Position numbers and translations under genes: made by a program. The notes under the pieces were generated by a model. That model made no database searches, was not told the DNA's origin, and saw only the letters and a program-made list of their open reading frames with translations. This document shows positions 1 to 8,733 of a stretch of DNA of 64,000 nucleotides, in pieces. Source of the stretch: Xylanibacter caecicola (GTDB lineage: Bacteria > Bacteroidota > Bacteroidia > Bacteroidales > Bacteroidaceae); contig NZ_JABKKJ010000002.1 of NCBI RefSeq assembly GCF_013166515.1, forward strand, positions 1 to 64,000. Reading direction: 5' to 3'. The number at the start of each line of letters is the position of its first letter. The stretch's first letter is position 1.

Positions 1-379
1 TGAAATTCTGTACCTTCTCCGTGTGGTAGTTGATGCCGTTGGTGGAGAAGGAGAAGCGGTAGGAGTTGAACCAGTGGTGGTTCAGTCTGTACATCTCCGT
101 CTTCAGATAATCGCATATCTTGTCTATAAGATCTATTTCGAGGAACGGCTCGCCGCCGATGAAGTCCCAGATGACACTTTCCTCGTTGAACTCGTCCTCA
201 TGTTCCAGAATGTAGTCGATGGCTTGTTTTGCCACCTCCCACGACATGCGCTCTTTCGTGTTCTTGCCCACAAGGTAACAGTACTTGCAGGCAAGCTGGC
301 AGTCCTTCGTCACGATGAACGTGATGCTCTTCGCAAGCCCTCCGCTCCATTCGGAGGACTTCGTTTTTAAGTTCTTCAT
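1..379 (-). CDS. Radical SAM peptide maturase, CXXX-repeat type (5' part; runs off the window)
   Basis: The reading frame opens with ATG at 377-379 on the minus strand and stays open to base 1, giving about 126 N-terminal residues. It carries the radical SAM cluster motif C-QLA-C-KY-C at residues 27-34, followed by YLVGKN, and a GGEP-like segment (FIGGEPFLE) that binds S-adenosylmethionine in this superfamily. The gene lies 68 bases downstream of the CXXX-repeat precursor on the same strand, as in known RiPP loci where a radical SAM enzyme installs crosslinks such as thioethers on its neighbour. The C-terminal SPASM or auxiliary cluster region is outside the window, so the exact subfamily is inferred from the neighbour. 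Confidence 0.85.
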   Translation of the reverse strand, partial: MKNLKTKSSEWSGGLAKSITFIVTKDCQLACKYCYLVGKNTKERMSWEVAKQAIDYILEHEDEFNEESVIWDFIGGEPFLEIDLIDKICDYLKTEMYRLNHHWFNSYRFSFSTNGINYHTEKVQNF

Positions 380-447
380 AAAAGTAAATTAACAGATGGA
401 ATAAGGCATGACAGCGGTTATCATACCCTATCCCATATCCGGTTTGT

Positions 448-759
448 TTAACGAGAACTATGACCGCAGTCATACGCGCACGTTCCCGTACAGGTTCCGC
501 TGCAATGAGTCATACATGTTCCGCGACATGAGCCTTGGCAAGAAGCATTGCAAGTTGTGTAACATGAACCTCTACAATTCCCGAGGCAACTTGTGCTACA
601 ACCATAACGGCATCCCATAGGAGATTCTTCCGCAGCCTTCACAATAGCAGGTGTACCAGCCAGGACGATAGCGCCAAGAATGGGCAATGCGCCTTTGGCT
701 GCTTTTTTGAAGAACTCTCTCCGAGACTGGAGTTCCTCCTTTTCTTTCTTCCCTTTCAT
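448..759 (-). CDS. Tat-exported CXXX-repeat Cys-rich RiPP precursor peptide
   Basis: This protein has 103 residues. The N-terminus is hydrophilic and is followed by a twin-arginine signal, SRREFFKK, and a hydrophobic stretch ending near APAIVKA-like residues at about position 43. The rest is a strict repeat with cysteine at every fourth residue: 13 cysteines, the intervening triplets rich in Gly, Ser, Thr and Arg. No stop or frame problem is seen, and the start at 757-759 gives a complete Tat motif. The regularity and the adjacent radical SAM gene identify it as a precursor of the CXXX-repeat RiPP class. What the mature product does is unknown. Tat export suggests that modification or folding occurs in the cytoplasm before secretion. 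Confidence 0.85.
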   Translation of the reverse strand: MKGKKEKEELQSRREFFKKAAKGALPILGAIVLAGTPAIVKAAEESPMGCRYGCSTSCLGNCRGSCYTTCNASCQGSCRGTCMTHCSGTCTGTCAYDCGHSSR

Positions 760-1084
760 AAGAATTAGAATAGATACCTATCGACCTCCCAGTTTCGGTG
801 TAAATAAAAGATTTATTGATGAAACTATACAAAAAAGCGTGGAGATCCGTGCCTGTTGCCCGTCCCACACTCTGAGGCTTCTCGCATTGCCCGAAATAGT
901 TGAACGAGCAACGCGAAACCCACGCCGATGAGTTTATATAATTATCCCTATATTCCTAACATCGCACACCTTATTATAATATATACAATAAAGGCATGAT
1001 ATACGGATATAAGGATGCCTATAAAAACATCCCATGAGCATCTACCGTTGCCATGTTCTGACTATTTCAAGAAATTTTGCGAGA
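760..1084. other. Intergenic, no gene seen (upstream of the RiPP precursor)
   Basis: This AT-rich stretch has no convincing reading frame on either strand. The promoter of the RiPP precursor should lie here, reading leftward, but I found no clean TAnnTTTG box. Confidence 0.5.
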
Positions 1085-1275
1085 ATTTCAGAGTGTCAAG
1101 AACAAAGCGCTTAGCAAACGCCTTCTATATATAGCGACTTCCGTCCCACCCTTTACCGCGTCAGTACGGTATTTAAACCGTCCCTAAGCCCGGCGTGAGA
1201 AAGTACTCAAACTTTTATGAGGGGCTATGGCGGACACGTCCGTCGTGCCTTACGAAGCATGAGACTTCGGAAATC
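1085..1275. ncRNA. Possible structured RNA or degenerate element (unassigned)
   Basis: This block is more GC-rich than its surroundings and contains several short perfect hairpins in a row: ACGGT/ACCGT (1166-1181), CTCA/TGAG (1206-1221), GGAC/GTCC (1232-1241) and CGAAG/CTTCG (1253-1269). No reading frame with family features crosses it. It does not show the tmRNA, SRP RNA or RNase P signatures that I looked for. It could be a small RNA, a leader, or a relic of a mobile element. The strand cannot be decided. Confidence 0.25.
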
Positions 1276-1332
1276 GATGCAAAAATAATGAATTATTTTA
1301 TAAATACATAAAAAAAGAAAATAAATTAGAGT

Positions 1333-1471
1333 GAGTTCGGGATAAGAAATTCGTTATAAAAGTTGGTAATCTCGCAAATATTTTGTAACTTTATATTTGA
1401 AACACAATAACTTACAAATAATAATAAGTGATGATTACCAACTTTTATAACGAATTTCTTATCCCGAACTC
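1333..1471. repeat. 39-bp perfect inverted repeat around a 61-bp centre (MITE-like)
   Basis: The left arm 1333-1371 (starts GAGTTCGGGATAAG) is the exact reverse complement of the right arm 1433-1471. The 61 bases between are AT-rich and hold a TATATTTG box at 1392-1399. The right arm begins just inside an ATG at 1431 that opens only 24 codons. Long perfect arms, small size and no coding content fit a miniature inverted-repeat element. I could not see a clear target duplication. Confidence 0.6.
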
Positions 1472-1629
1472 GCGCATGTATGTCTACGTATTTCGACACA
1501 CTTAACCGTCTTGGTTCTTAATATATCCGTATTCTGATTTTGACACATTGCTCTGTTGTGTGTGTATGTTCTGTCATTTTGCCAATCGAAAAATGTCACT
1601 CAAAAATCTTGTTTTAGATGTTTGGGATG

Positions 1630-1827
1630 TATAGAAAGCGCCTTCAGAGCGTAGAAAAGGCGGCTTATAATTCTGAAGTTACGCACTTTTGGCTGCAAAG
1701 TGCGTAACTTTAGCCATTAAAGATGCCTCTTTCAGCTTATTTATATGCCATCTTTAGATCCTAAAGATGCCTGTTTTAGCACCCAAAACATGTTGTTTTT
1801 CGTTCCGTATAATGCACACTTTTGCTG
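1630..1827. repeat. 22-bp-period intergenic array, nine degenerate units
   Basis: Units start at 1630, 1652, 1674, 1696, 1718, 1740, 1762, 1784 and 1806, exactly 22 bases apart. Most contain a short dyad core such as AAAGATGCCTCTTT followed by a variable stretch ending in GC or CC. Two neighbouring units (1674, 1696) are mutually inverted and form a strong hairpin around AGTTACGCACTTT. It shares its period and general plan with five other gaps in the window. Confidence 0.7.
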
Positions 1828-2228
1828 TTTCTTGTATAATAAGTTGATATGTTGAGAGTTGTTCCTGCACATGTATTTTCGCGTTTTTCCGGCAAATTGT
1901 GCTTCTGTTTCTGAATATTGCAGTGTCAGAGAGTTGCGTAAAATCATAAAGTAATGAGAAAAGATAAAAATCGTTACAATCTGATTTGTGCATCCATGGC
2001 ATATCAAATCCGCTGTTTGGCATGCCGGTTATTGGTCTTTATTGATAAAAATCACCCTTTTTATCGCCTTTTACATACAGAAAGTATTAAAAAACAGGCG
2101 GTTCAAACAAAACTATCGGCAATACATGCACGGTTTGACAAAAGTTTCTTATTTTTGCACTCTCATTCAAAAACTTGTCTATAAGTGTCGTGGCATTAAG
2201 CAAGTTGACGATTGTCAAAAACAAAACT

Positions 2229-3059
2229 ATGGTTAGGATGATTACCTTCATGCTGTCGTGGCTGTTGCTATATACCTGTAATACGGGTATACGGGCGCAA
2301 CATGCCGGCATATCTGCGGTGCAGGCAAATAGCAATATGAATGTGGTGATACTCGGAGACTCCAACACTTCTATCGGCGGTGACGCATGTGACCGTCCCC
2401 AAGGTTGGAGCAAGTGGTTCCGTGACAAGTTTGCTCCCGCCACATGCCGCAGCTATGCAAGGAGCGGTGCAACGTGGACCAATACGGTGCGGACTACATA
2501 CAACACAAAAGAGTATACGGAAAAATTGAGTGACAACAATGTGATATATAATCAAGTAAACAGGCTAAAGGAAGACTGTGACGCCAAAAGGCATGTCGAA
2601 CCAAACCTTATACTTATTGCCGCCGGCACAAACGATGCTTGGTTCAGTACCTCGCGACCCGGTGTCTTCTCAAAGACGGCAGATAATGCCTTTGAGTATG
2701 ACGGCGGATTTATAACCGGTCGCAAGGCTTCAGACATAAGGACACTTGCCGGTTCGGTGCGTTATTGTTGCGAGATGCTGATGGAACGTTTCCCCGATGC
2801 ACAGATCATCCTGCTCACACCCATGCAGTCTGTTGCTGCCGGGACAGACGGAATACGCCGTGCAGGCGACATAATAGAGGGCTGTGCGCATCGCATGGGA
2901 CTTGGCGTGATAAGGCAGGATCGCGAGAGTTGCGTCTATTATATCCGTGAGAAGAAATCGGCAAGATATACCATCGACGGCACTCACACGAGTGAAGACG
3001 GCGCAAGGCGTAACGGATGTTATATAGCCAACCGCGTCAGTGCCATGCTTCAGATGTAG
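2229..3059 (+). CDS. Secreted SGNH/GDSL-family hydrolase (likely O-acetylesterase)
   Basis: The protein has 276 residues from the ATG at 2229, chosen because it puts a signal peptide (hydrophobic FMLSWLLLY, then Ala at the cleavage site) at the N-terminus; an upstream TTG would extend it without reason. Block I is GDSN with the catalytic Ser at about residue 45, block III is GTND, and block V is DGTH near the C-terminus supplying Asp and His. SGNH enzymes of this type remove or transfer acetyl groups on polysaccharides. It is the first gene of a run with an MBOAT transferase and two DHHW proteins, 49 bases upstream of the MBOAT start, which supports a role in polysaccharide O-acetylation or deacetylation in the periplasm. 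Confidence 0.8.
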   Translation: MVRMITFMLSWLLLYTCNTGIRAQHAGISAVQANSNMNVVILGDSNTSIGGDACDRPQGWSKWFRDKFAPATCRSYARSGATWTNTVRTTYNTKEYTEKLSDNNVIYNQVNRLKEDCDAKRHVEPNLILIAAGTNDAWFSTSRPGVFSKTADNAFEYDGGFITGRKASDIRTLAGSVRYCCEMLMERFPDAQIILLTPMQSVAAGTDGIRRAGDIIEGCAHRMGLGVIRQDRESCVYYIREKKSARYTIDGTHTSEDGARRNGCYIANRVSAMLQM

Positions 3060-3108
3060 GTATGCCCTTTGCGCGGTTATTGTAGTACATACTTTTAGGA
3101 TATTAATA

Positions 3109-4557
3109 ATGGTTTTCTCAGATTTATTCTTTCTCTTTGAATTCATTCCGACATTCATGCTTTGTTATTTGTTGGCGGCTTTTGTCGACAACAAACTGCT
3201 CTCTACCGAAACTGAACGCAGCAACAACGCCCGCAACTCCATGCTTGTCATCTTCTCGCTGATATTCTACGCATGGGGAGAACCGGTGTATGTGTTTCTC
3301 ATGCTGGCATGTGTCTTTATCAATTATATTGCCGGTCTGAGCATAAACTGCTGCGAGGGAGGCAGGCGTAAGGCGGCTCTGACCGTGGGACTTATATGCA
3401 ATATAGCAATACTCGGAACGTTCAAATATCTCGGTTTCTTTGCATCTGTGCTGGCAGATGTCGGCGTTGAAGTCTCTGTTCCCAAAATATCATTGCCCAT
3501 AGGCATAAGTTTCTACACATTCCAGTCCATATCCTATCTTATAGACGTTTACCGTAAGGAGTCTCCCGTACAGCGCCGTTTCACCGGATTGTTGCTTTAT
3601 ATCTCCATGTTTCCGCAGCTTATTGCCGGACCTATCGTCAGGTATGGCACGGTGGCGGACGAGATACACAACCGCCGTGTGTCTGTAAACGACTTTGCCG
3701 ACGGTTCATACCGTTTCTTTATAGGGCTTGGAAAGAAAGTAATTATTGCCAATCAGCTTTCCGAGATAGCCGACCAGTTCCTTGTAAACGGTCTTGGCTC
3801 GCTCTCCACTACAGGCGCATGGATCGGTATAGCGGCATTCACACTTCAGATATACTTTGATTTCTCCGGCTATTCGGATATGGCTATCGGCATGGGACGT
3901 TGCCTCGGATTTCATTTCAACGAGAACTTCAACCACCCTTATTGCTGCAAGTCAATAACCGATTTCTGGCGCCGCTGGCACATGTCGTTGGGAAGTTTCT
4001 TCCGCGATTACGTATATATACCCATGGGCGGCAACCGTCGTCACCAGACTGTCAACATAATGACTGTGTGGTTTCTGACCGGTATGTGGCATGGTGCAAG
4101 CTGGAATTTTATTATCTGGGGAGTGTTCTTCGGCGTGATACTTATGATAGAGAAGAAGACAATTTTGCGTGTGCGTGAAAAAGTTCCTGCACTGTTCCTG
4201 CATATTTACAGCATTGTTATTTTTGTTACGGGCTGGGGAATATTCTATTATGACGACTTCGACAAAATGAAGAAGTTCTTCAATGCCTATATTGGAAATG
4301 CACCCGTATTCACCGACTTCGTGTCTGAAAGTGCCATATTGGACAATTTCTGGCTATGGACGGCAGCCATTCTTTTCTGTATGCCGGTAAGACGTGCAGC
4401 CTCTAATGTTTTATGCCGGATTACAAGTTGGAATGATAACGTCCATGGCATGTGTGTTTTTACAGCCAGAGTGACTGTGTCAGTGGTCTTGCTTTCCCTC
4501 AGTGTAGCGCTCTTGGTGGGAGCCACAAACAACGCATTTATCTATACACGTTTCTGA
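3109..4557 (+). CDS. MBOAT-family O-acyltransferase, AlgI-like
   Basis: The protein has 482 residues from ATG 3109; the longer frame from 3040 adds a stretch overlapping the previous gene. It is strongly hydrophobic with about ten membrane spans. The family signature is clear: FNHPY-like and FWRRWHMSLGSFFRDY-type segments and the catalytic-site motif WHGASWNFIIWG with the conserved His around residue 330. In alginate and other exopolysaccharide systems AlgI moves an acetyl group across the inner membrane to a periplasmic transferase. The two DHHW genes directly downstream are the expected periplasmic partners. Which polymer is modified is not shown by the window. Confidence 0.9.
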   Translation: MVFSDLFFLFEFIPTFMLCYLLAAFVDNKLLSTETERSNNARNSMLVIFSLIFYAWGEPVYVFLMLACVFINYIAGLSINCCEGGRRKAALTVGLICNIAILGTFKYLGFFASVLADVGVEVSVPKISLPIGISFYTFQSISYLIDVYRKESPVQRRFTGLLLYISMFPQLIAGPIVRYGTVADEIHNRRVSVNDFADGSYRFFIGLGKKVIIANQLSEIADQFLVNGLGSLSTTGAWIGIAAFTLQIYFDFSGYSDMAIGMGRCLGFHFNENFNHPYCCKSITDFWRRWHMSLGSFFRDYVYIPMGGNRRHQTVNIMTVWFLTGMWHGASWNFIIWGVFFGVILMIEKKTILRVREKVPALFLHIYSIVIFVTGWGIFYYDDFDKMKKFFNAYIGNAPVFTDFVSESAILDNFWLWTAAILFCMPVRRAASNVLCRITSWNDNVHGMCVFTARVTVSVVLLSLSVALLVGATNNAFIYTRF

Positions 4558-4569
4558 AAATACGGTCTT

Positions 4570-5649
4570 ATGAGAAATATACGCACATACATATTACTGC
4601 CCGTTGTTATTTTCCTACTGTCGGTATCGCTCCTTAATTCCTTTGCCGGTACACAGGGGCGGCATACGGCAAGAAGATATACGGATACAGTGACGGCGTG
4701 TCTGCCGGCTCACAAGTCGCCTACGGGTATTATCATTTCTGGTCGTGGAGACAGTGTAAGAGCTCTCGAACCCTTTTGCGGTGTGCCGGGAGGATGCATG
4801 CACTATGCCGATGCCGTGAACAGATATGATGAAACGTTCGGAGACAGCATACGGATTTATTGTATGGTGATACCCACTGCCGTCGAATATTACTGTCCGG
4901 ACACGGCGCGGACGTGGACAAGAGATGAGCTTCCCGTGATAAACGGAATTTATGAACATCTGTCCCAACGCGTGCGTGCTGTGGATGTGTATACTGCGCT
5001 TGGCAACCATGTCGCCGAGAACATATATGCCCGTACCGACCACCATTGGCTGCCGTTGGGCGCATATTATGCAGCAGAAGAGTTTGCCCGCATTGCCGGC
5101 GTACCGTTTCGTACACTCGGAAATTATGACAGTCACGTCATAAGAAACTTTGTCGGTACAATGTACCGCTTTTCAAAAGACATTTCCGTAAAACACGCTC
5201 CCGAAGAATTCATCTATTACACGCCGCGCGATGTGGAATATACCACCACTTCCATCGCCTATACCTTGGACAGGAGCCGGCGGCGTGTGGTGTCTGAGAC
5301 AGCCCCTGTCGAGAAACCTTTCTTCCGTACATACGCCGACGGGAGCAGTGCCGCATATTGCACCTTTATGGGAGGCGACACAAACCTTACCGTCGTAAGG
5401 ACATCTACCCGGAACGGAAGGCGGCTTCTTGTGCTTAAGGATAGTTTCGGCAACGCACTGCCCGGATATCTCTTCCATTCGTTCGAGGAGATACATGTGG
5501 TGGACTGCCGCTATTTTACAAAGAACATAAAGGATTATATCGGCGCCAACGGTATTACCGACATACTGTTTGCCAATAACATAGGGCATGCCTGTTCATT
5601 GCGTACAAGCAACTCGTACAACCATTATCTTACAAAAGACACTGATTAA
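4570..5649 (+). CDS. DHHW-family (AlgJ/AlgX-like) protein, first of a tandem pair
   Basis: The protein has 359 residues with an N-terminal membrane anchor or signal (residues 7-25). The name-giving motif is RTDHHWLPLGAYYAA, and the later KDSFGNALPGYL segment matches the second conserved block carrying the SGNH-like serine. These proteins act in the periplasm as acetyltransferases with AlgI-type MBOAT partners. It starts 12 bases after the MBOAT gene and ends 11 bases before its own paralogue, with which it shares most of its length downstream of residue 60. It lacks the longer N-terminal region and the charged C-terminal tail of the second copy. Confidence 0.85.
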   Translation: MRNIRTYILLPVVIFLLSVSLLNSFAGTQGRHTARRYTDTVTACLPAHKSPTGIIISGRGDSVRALEPFCGVPGGCMHYADAVNRYDETFGDSIRIYCMVIPTAVEYYCPDTARTWTRDELPVINGIYEHLSQRVRAVDVYTALGNHVAENIYARTDHHWLPLGAYYAAEEFARIAGVPFRTLGNYDSHVIRNFVGTMYRFSKDISVKHAPEEFIYYTPRDVEYTTTSIAYTLDRSRRRVVSETAPVEKPFFRTYADGSSAAYCTFMGGDTNLTVVRTSTRNGRRLLVLKDSFGNALPGYLFHSFEEIHVVDCRYFTKNIKDYIGANGITDILFANNIGHACSLRTSNSYNHYLTKDTD

Positions 5650-5660
5650 ACAAAAACGTT

Positions 5661-7139
5661 ATGACAAGAAACAAGATATATATATTATTGATTGCCGCGG
5701 TATTCATTACGTTCACTGTGGTCTTCGATACGTTTCCCCGCAGTACATACTCTGAATTAGAGAAGCGCGAATTGGCTTCGTTTCCGGAATTCTCGTTCGA
5801 GAAACTCTTTGACGGAAGTTTCACACGCGATGTGTCTTCATGGTTCAGCGACAGCGAACCTTTCAGAGACGACCTTATGTCGTGCAGCATGCAGATAAAG
5901 GACATGATACGTCTTACGATGTCCGAAGACAATGTCACCTTTCATGCAAGTGCCGACGCGCCTGCCGCCGTACAGGAGACGGAGACAGACAAGGATGCCA
6001 TTGCCAACAGGAACGTGGACGAATACCATAACGAGCTTACTGCCAACGAGAATGCAAAGATTGCCAATGCCGGCATAATCGTAGTGGGGACAGGCGATAA
6101 GGTGCGTGCCCTTATGGCATACGGCGGAGGTTCTAAGGGCGGCGTGTCGTATGCCGGGGCAGCCAACAAATACAAGGAGACGTTTGGCAACAAAGTGAAT
6201 GTTTACTGTATGGTTATCCCTACGGCGGCGGAATATTATTGTCCGGAGAAAGCCCGTAAATGTACGAACAGCCAGCAGGCTACCATCAACAACATACATG
6301 CACATCTGCGTCCCGACGTTAAGGCGGTGGACATCTATACTATATTGGGAGAGCATGCCGCGGAAGACATATATCTTCGCACCGATCACCATTGGGCACC
6401 CCTCGGCGCATACTATGCGGCATACAAGTTTGCCAAGGTTGCCGGTGTGCCTTTCAAGGATTTGAAGCACTACGACCGCAAGGTGGTGCGCAATTATGTG
6501 GGCAGCATGTACGGATATTCAAAGGATGCGTCGTTGAAGAACGCCCCGGAAGATTTTGTATATTACGTTCCGCGCGGCGTACAGTACACCACCACGTATA
6601 TCAACTATACCATAAACAGCCACTATCAGGTGACGGGAGAGCAGAAACCTCAGAAGAGCATATATTTCTTCAAATACCGCGACGGACACAGCGGTGCGTA
6701 TTGTACGTTCATGGGAGGTGACACAAAGATAACCCAGGTGCGTACTTCCACAAAGAACGGACGGCGCGTGATGATACTGAAAGACAGTTTCGGTAATGCC
6801 ATTCCCGGCTATCTCTTCTTTTCGTTTGAAGAGATACATGTTGTAGACGCACGCTATTTTACAAAGAATATGGTTGACTATGTAAGGGAAAACAAGATAA
6901 CCGACATACTGTTTGCCAACAACATATTCAACGCCTATTCCGGTGCCGTATGCAAGAAATACGTTCATTATCTTACGCAAAGGCACGGCGCAATGGCTCC
7001 CAAGGACGAGGTGAAGGACGAACACACACATGCCGCGCATGAGCGTAAAGACACTGTGGCACACCATGCAATCCATAAAAAGCCGGAACCTGCGGTTGAC
7101 AATGTAAGTGAAGAGGCGGAAAAGAAAGAAGAGAAATGA
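5661..7139 (+). CDS. DHHW-family (AlgJ/AlgX-like) protein, second of a tandem pair
   Basis: The protein has 492 residues with an N-terminal hydrophobic segment (residues 6-22). The core repeats the plan of the previous protein: VRALMAYGGGSKGGVSYA, RTDHHWAPLGAYYAA around residue 240, and KDSFGNAIPGYLFFSFEE. It has about 100 extra N-terminal residues before this core and a C-terminal tail of roughly 45 residues rich in His, Lys and Glu. The pair probably arose by duplication. In alginate systems AlgJ and AlgX are likewise two related SGNH/DHHW proteins, so a division of labour is plausible but not shown. Confidence 0.85.
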   Translation: MTRNKIYILLIAAVFITFTVVFDTFPRSTYSELEKRELASFPEFSFEKLFDGSFTRDVSSWFSDSEPFRDDLMSCSMQIKDMIRLTMSEDNVTFHASADAPAAVQETETDKDAIANRNVDEYHNELTANENAKIANAGIIVVGTGDKVRALMAYGGGSKGGVSYAGAANKYKETFGNKVNVYCMVIPTAAEYYCPEKARKCTNSQQATINNIHAHLRPDVKAVDIYTILGEHAAEDIYLRTDHHWAPLGAYYAAYKFAKVAGVPFKDLKHYDRKVVRNYVGSMYGYSKDASLKNAPEDFVYYVPRGVQYTTTYINYTINSHYQVTGEQKPQKSIYFFKYRDGHSGAYCTFMGGDTKITQVRTSTKNGRRVMILKDSFGNAIPGYLFFSFEEIHVVDARYFTKNMVDYVRENKITDILFANNIFNAYSGAVCKKYVHYLTQRHGAMAPKDEVKDEHTHAAHERKDTVAHHAIHKKPEPAVDNVSEEAEKKEEK

Positions 7140-7146
7140 TAACTTT

Positions 7147-8733
7147 ATGACCATGAAAAATATTATTATCGTATTGTCGTTTGCCCTTTTTGCTGTTTGT
7201 TGCGGCAGAACGGGCAATGGCAAGAGCGGTGGGGGAGAACCCGCAGCTGTCGATTCGGCAGCACACCGCGCCCCGACACTTGAAGAACTGTTCCTTCCCG
7301 ACACCTGCTATGCGTCGGCAGAAGGTCTTGAATGGTGCACGGAATATGCCGACTCGCTCTCGCAGACGCTGCAATATGTGGATGATGCTTATGAGAAAGC
7401 GGGTGGAGTACGCACGTTCCGCAAGACTCTTATGCGCAATGCCGACTTCGGAAGAACGATAAAAGGCACTCCGACAACTGTGGAAACGGCATGGGTGTTT
7501 AATACGGAATACGATTCGCGCCCTACAAAATACGGAACATGGGGCGGCGGAACAGGCTGGACGGGACAGCCTCTGTATGTAAAATGGAGTGCCGCCGACA
7601 TATCCATGTTTGCCAAGAACGGGCATGCTCTTGCCCGGGGATTTACGGGAGAGGAGATAATGGTAGGCTCGTTGTGCGGCAATGTATATTTCATCGACTT
7701 CAATACGGGCAAGCCTTCGCGCCGGCACTATGCTTCGGGCAACGTCATAAAGGGTACTATGTCGCTCGACCCGGAGTTCAAGAACCTTTATGTGGGGCAG
7801 GGCGTGCCGCACGACGAACCGTTCGGAAGTCTGGTCTTCGACCTTCTTAAACACGAGCGCACGCAGATATTCACCCGCGACCCGAAAGCCCGGCGCGGCT
7901 GGAATGCCTTCGATTCGTCTCCCATAGTTGCCGGAGGTTATCTTTTCTGGGCGGGAGAGAACGGTTCCGTTTATAAGTTCCGCCGCGAACAGGGACGGCT
8001 CAGTCTTGCCGCCGTGGCACGTTACAGAGCCGAGGGCATGGCTCCGGGCATAGAGTCGAGCCTGTGCGTATATCGCAACTACGGCTTTTTCTCGGACAAC
8101 AGGGGCAATATAATATGTATAAACCTTAATACGATGAGACCGGTGTGGCACTGCAAGAATCTCGACGACTCCGACGGCACACCCGTTTGCCGCGTAGAGA
8201 ACGGGCACCCTTACCTTTATACTGCCTGCGAGGTAGACAAGCAGGGCAACGAAGGTTTCTGCCGTTTTATAAAGCTCGATGCCCTTAACGGCAACGTAGT
8301 ATGGGAGCAACCGATACGATGCACACGCTTTGTTCTTCCCGACAAGACGCTCGACGGCGGAATGTATGCCACTCCTTTACTTGGCAGCGGCGACTGCAAA
8401 GGCATGGTTTTTGCGAATATATGCCGTAACAAGGCAGGAAAGAAGCTCGGAGAACTGACGGCGTTGAGCACGTCCGACGGTAGGATAATATACACCGTGC
8501 CGCTTGACTACTTCGCATGGTCGTCGCCGGTGTCGCTCCGTAACGAGAAAGGAGAGATGTATATCTTCACAGGCGATGCCTCGGGCAGCATATATCTTGT
8601 TAGGGGAAAGACCGGAGAGGTGATTTTCAAGAAACACGTAGCCAACAACTTCGAGTCGTCGCCGGTGGTTGTGGGCAATTCAATCGTTGTCGGTTCCCGT
8701 GGAACGGCAATATATAAATTTACAGTAAGATGA
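7147..8733 (+). CDS. PQQ-like beta-propeller lipoprotein
   Basis: The protein has 528 residues from ATG 7147 (ATG 7153 is an equally good start); the frame from 7108 only overlaps the previous gene. The N-terminus is a short signal ending in FAVCCG, a relaxed lipobox. The body has repeated blade-like segments of PQQ-propeller type: GSLCGNVYFIDFNTG, GENGSVYKF, DNRGNIICINLN, LDALNGNVVWEQP and DASGSIYLVRGKTGEV. No catalytic residues are visible, and such propellers usually serve as scaffolds. It follows the second DHHW gene within 10 bases and overlaps the next gene by 4 bases, so it belongs to the acetylation operon. Confidence 0.8.
   Translation: MTMKNIIIVLSFALFAVCCGRTGNGKSGGGEPAAVDSAAHRAPTLEELFLPDTCYASAEGLEWCTEYADSLSQTLQYVDDAYEKAGGVRTFRKTLMRNADFGRTIKGTPTTVETAWVFNTEYDSRPTKYGTWGGGTGWTGQPLYVKWSAADISMFAKNGHALARGFTGEEIMVGSLCGNVYFIDFNTGKPSRRHYASGNVIKGTMSLDPEFKNLYVGQGVPHDEPFGSLVFDLLKHERTQIFTRDPKARRGWNAFDSSPIVAGGYLFWAGENGSVYKFRREQGRLSLAAVARYRAEGMAPGIESSLCVYRNYGFFSDNRGNIICINLNTMRPVWHCKNLDDSDGTPVCRVENGHPYLYTACEVDKQGNEGFCRFIKLDALNGNVVWEQPIRCTRFVLPDKTLDGGMYATPLLGSGDCKGMVFANICRNKAGKKLGELTALSTSDGRIIYTVPLDYFAWSSPVSLRNEKGEMYIFTGDASGSIYLVRGKTGEVIFKKHVANNFESSPVVVGNSIVVGSRGTAIYKFTVR

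Noticed and set aside
1085..1275. tmRNA, SRP RNA or RNase P RNA
   Set aside because: None of the conserved landmarks of these RNAs could be found on either strand.
1333..1471. Invertible promoter switch
   Set aside because: The centre is only 61 bases, no invertase is nearby, and no envelope operon starts close by; a MITE-like repeat fits better.
6973..8310. Open frame of 445 codons on the minus strand
   Set aside because: It is the shadow of the propeller lipoprotein gene and the end of the DHHW gene; the translation is rich in Cys, Arg and His without any motif.
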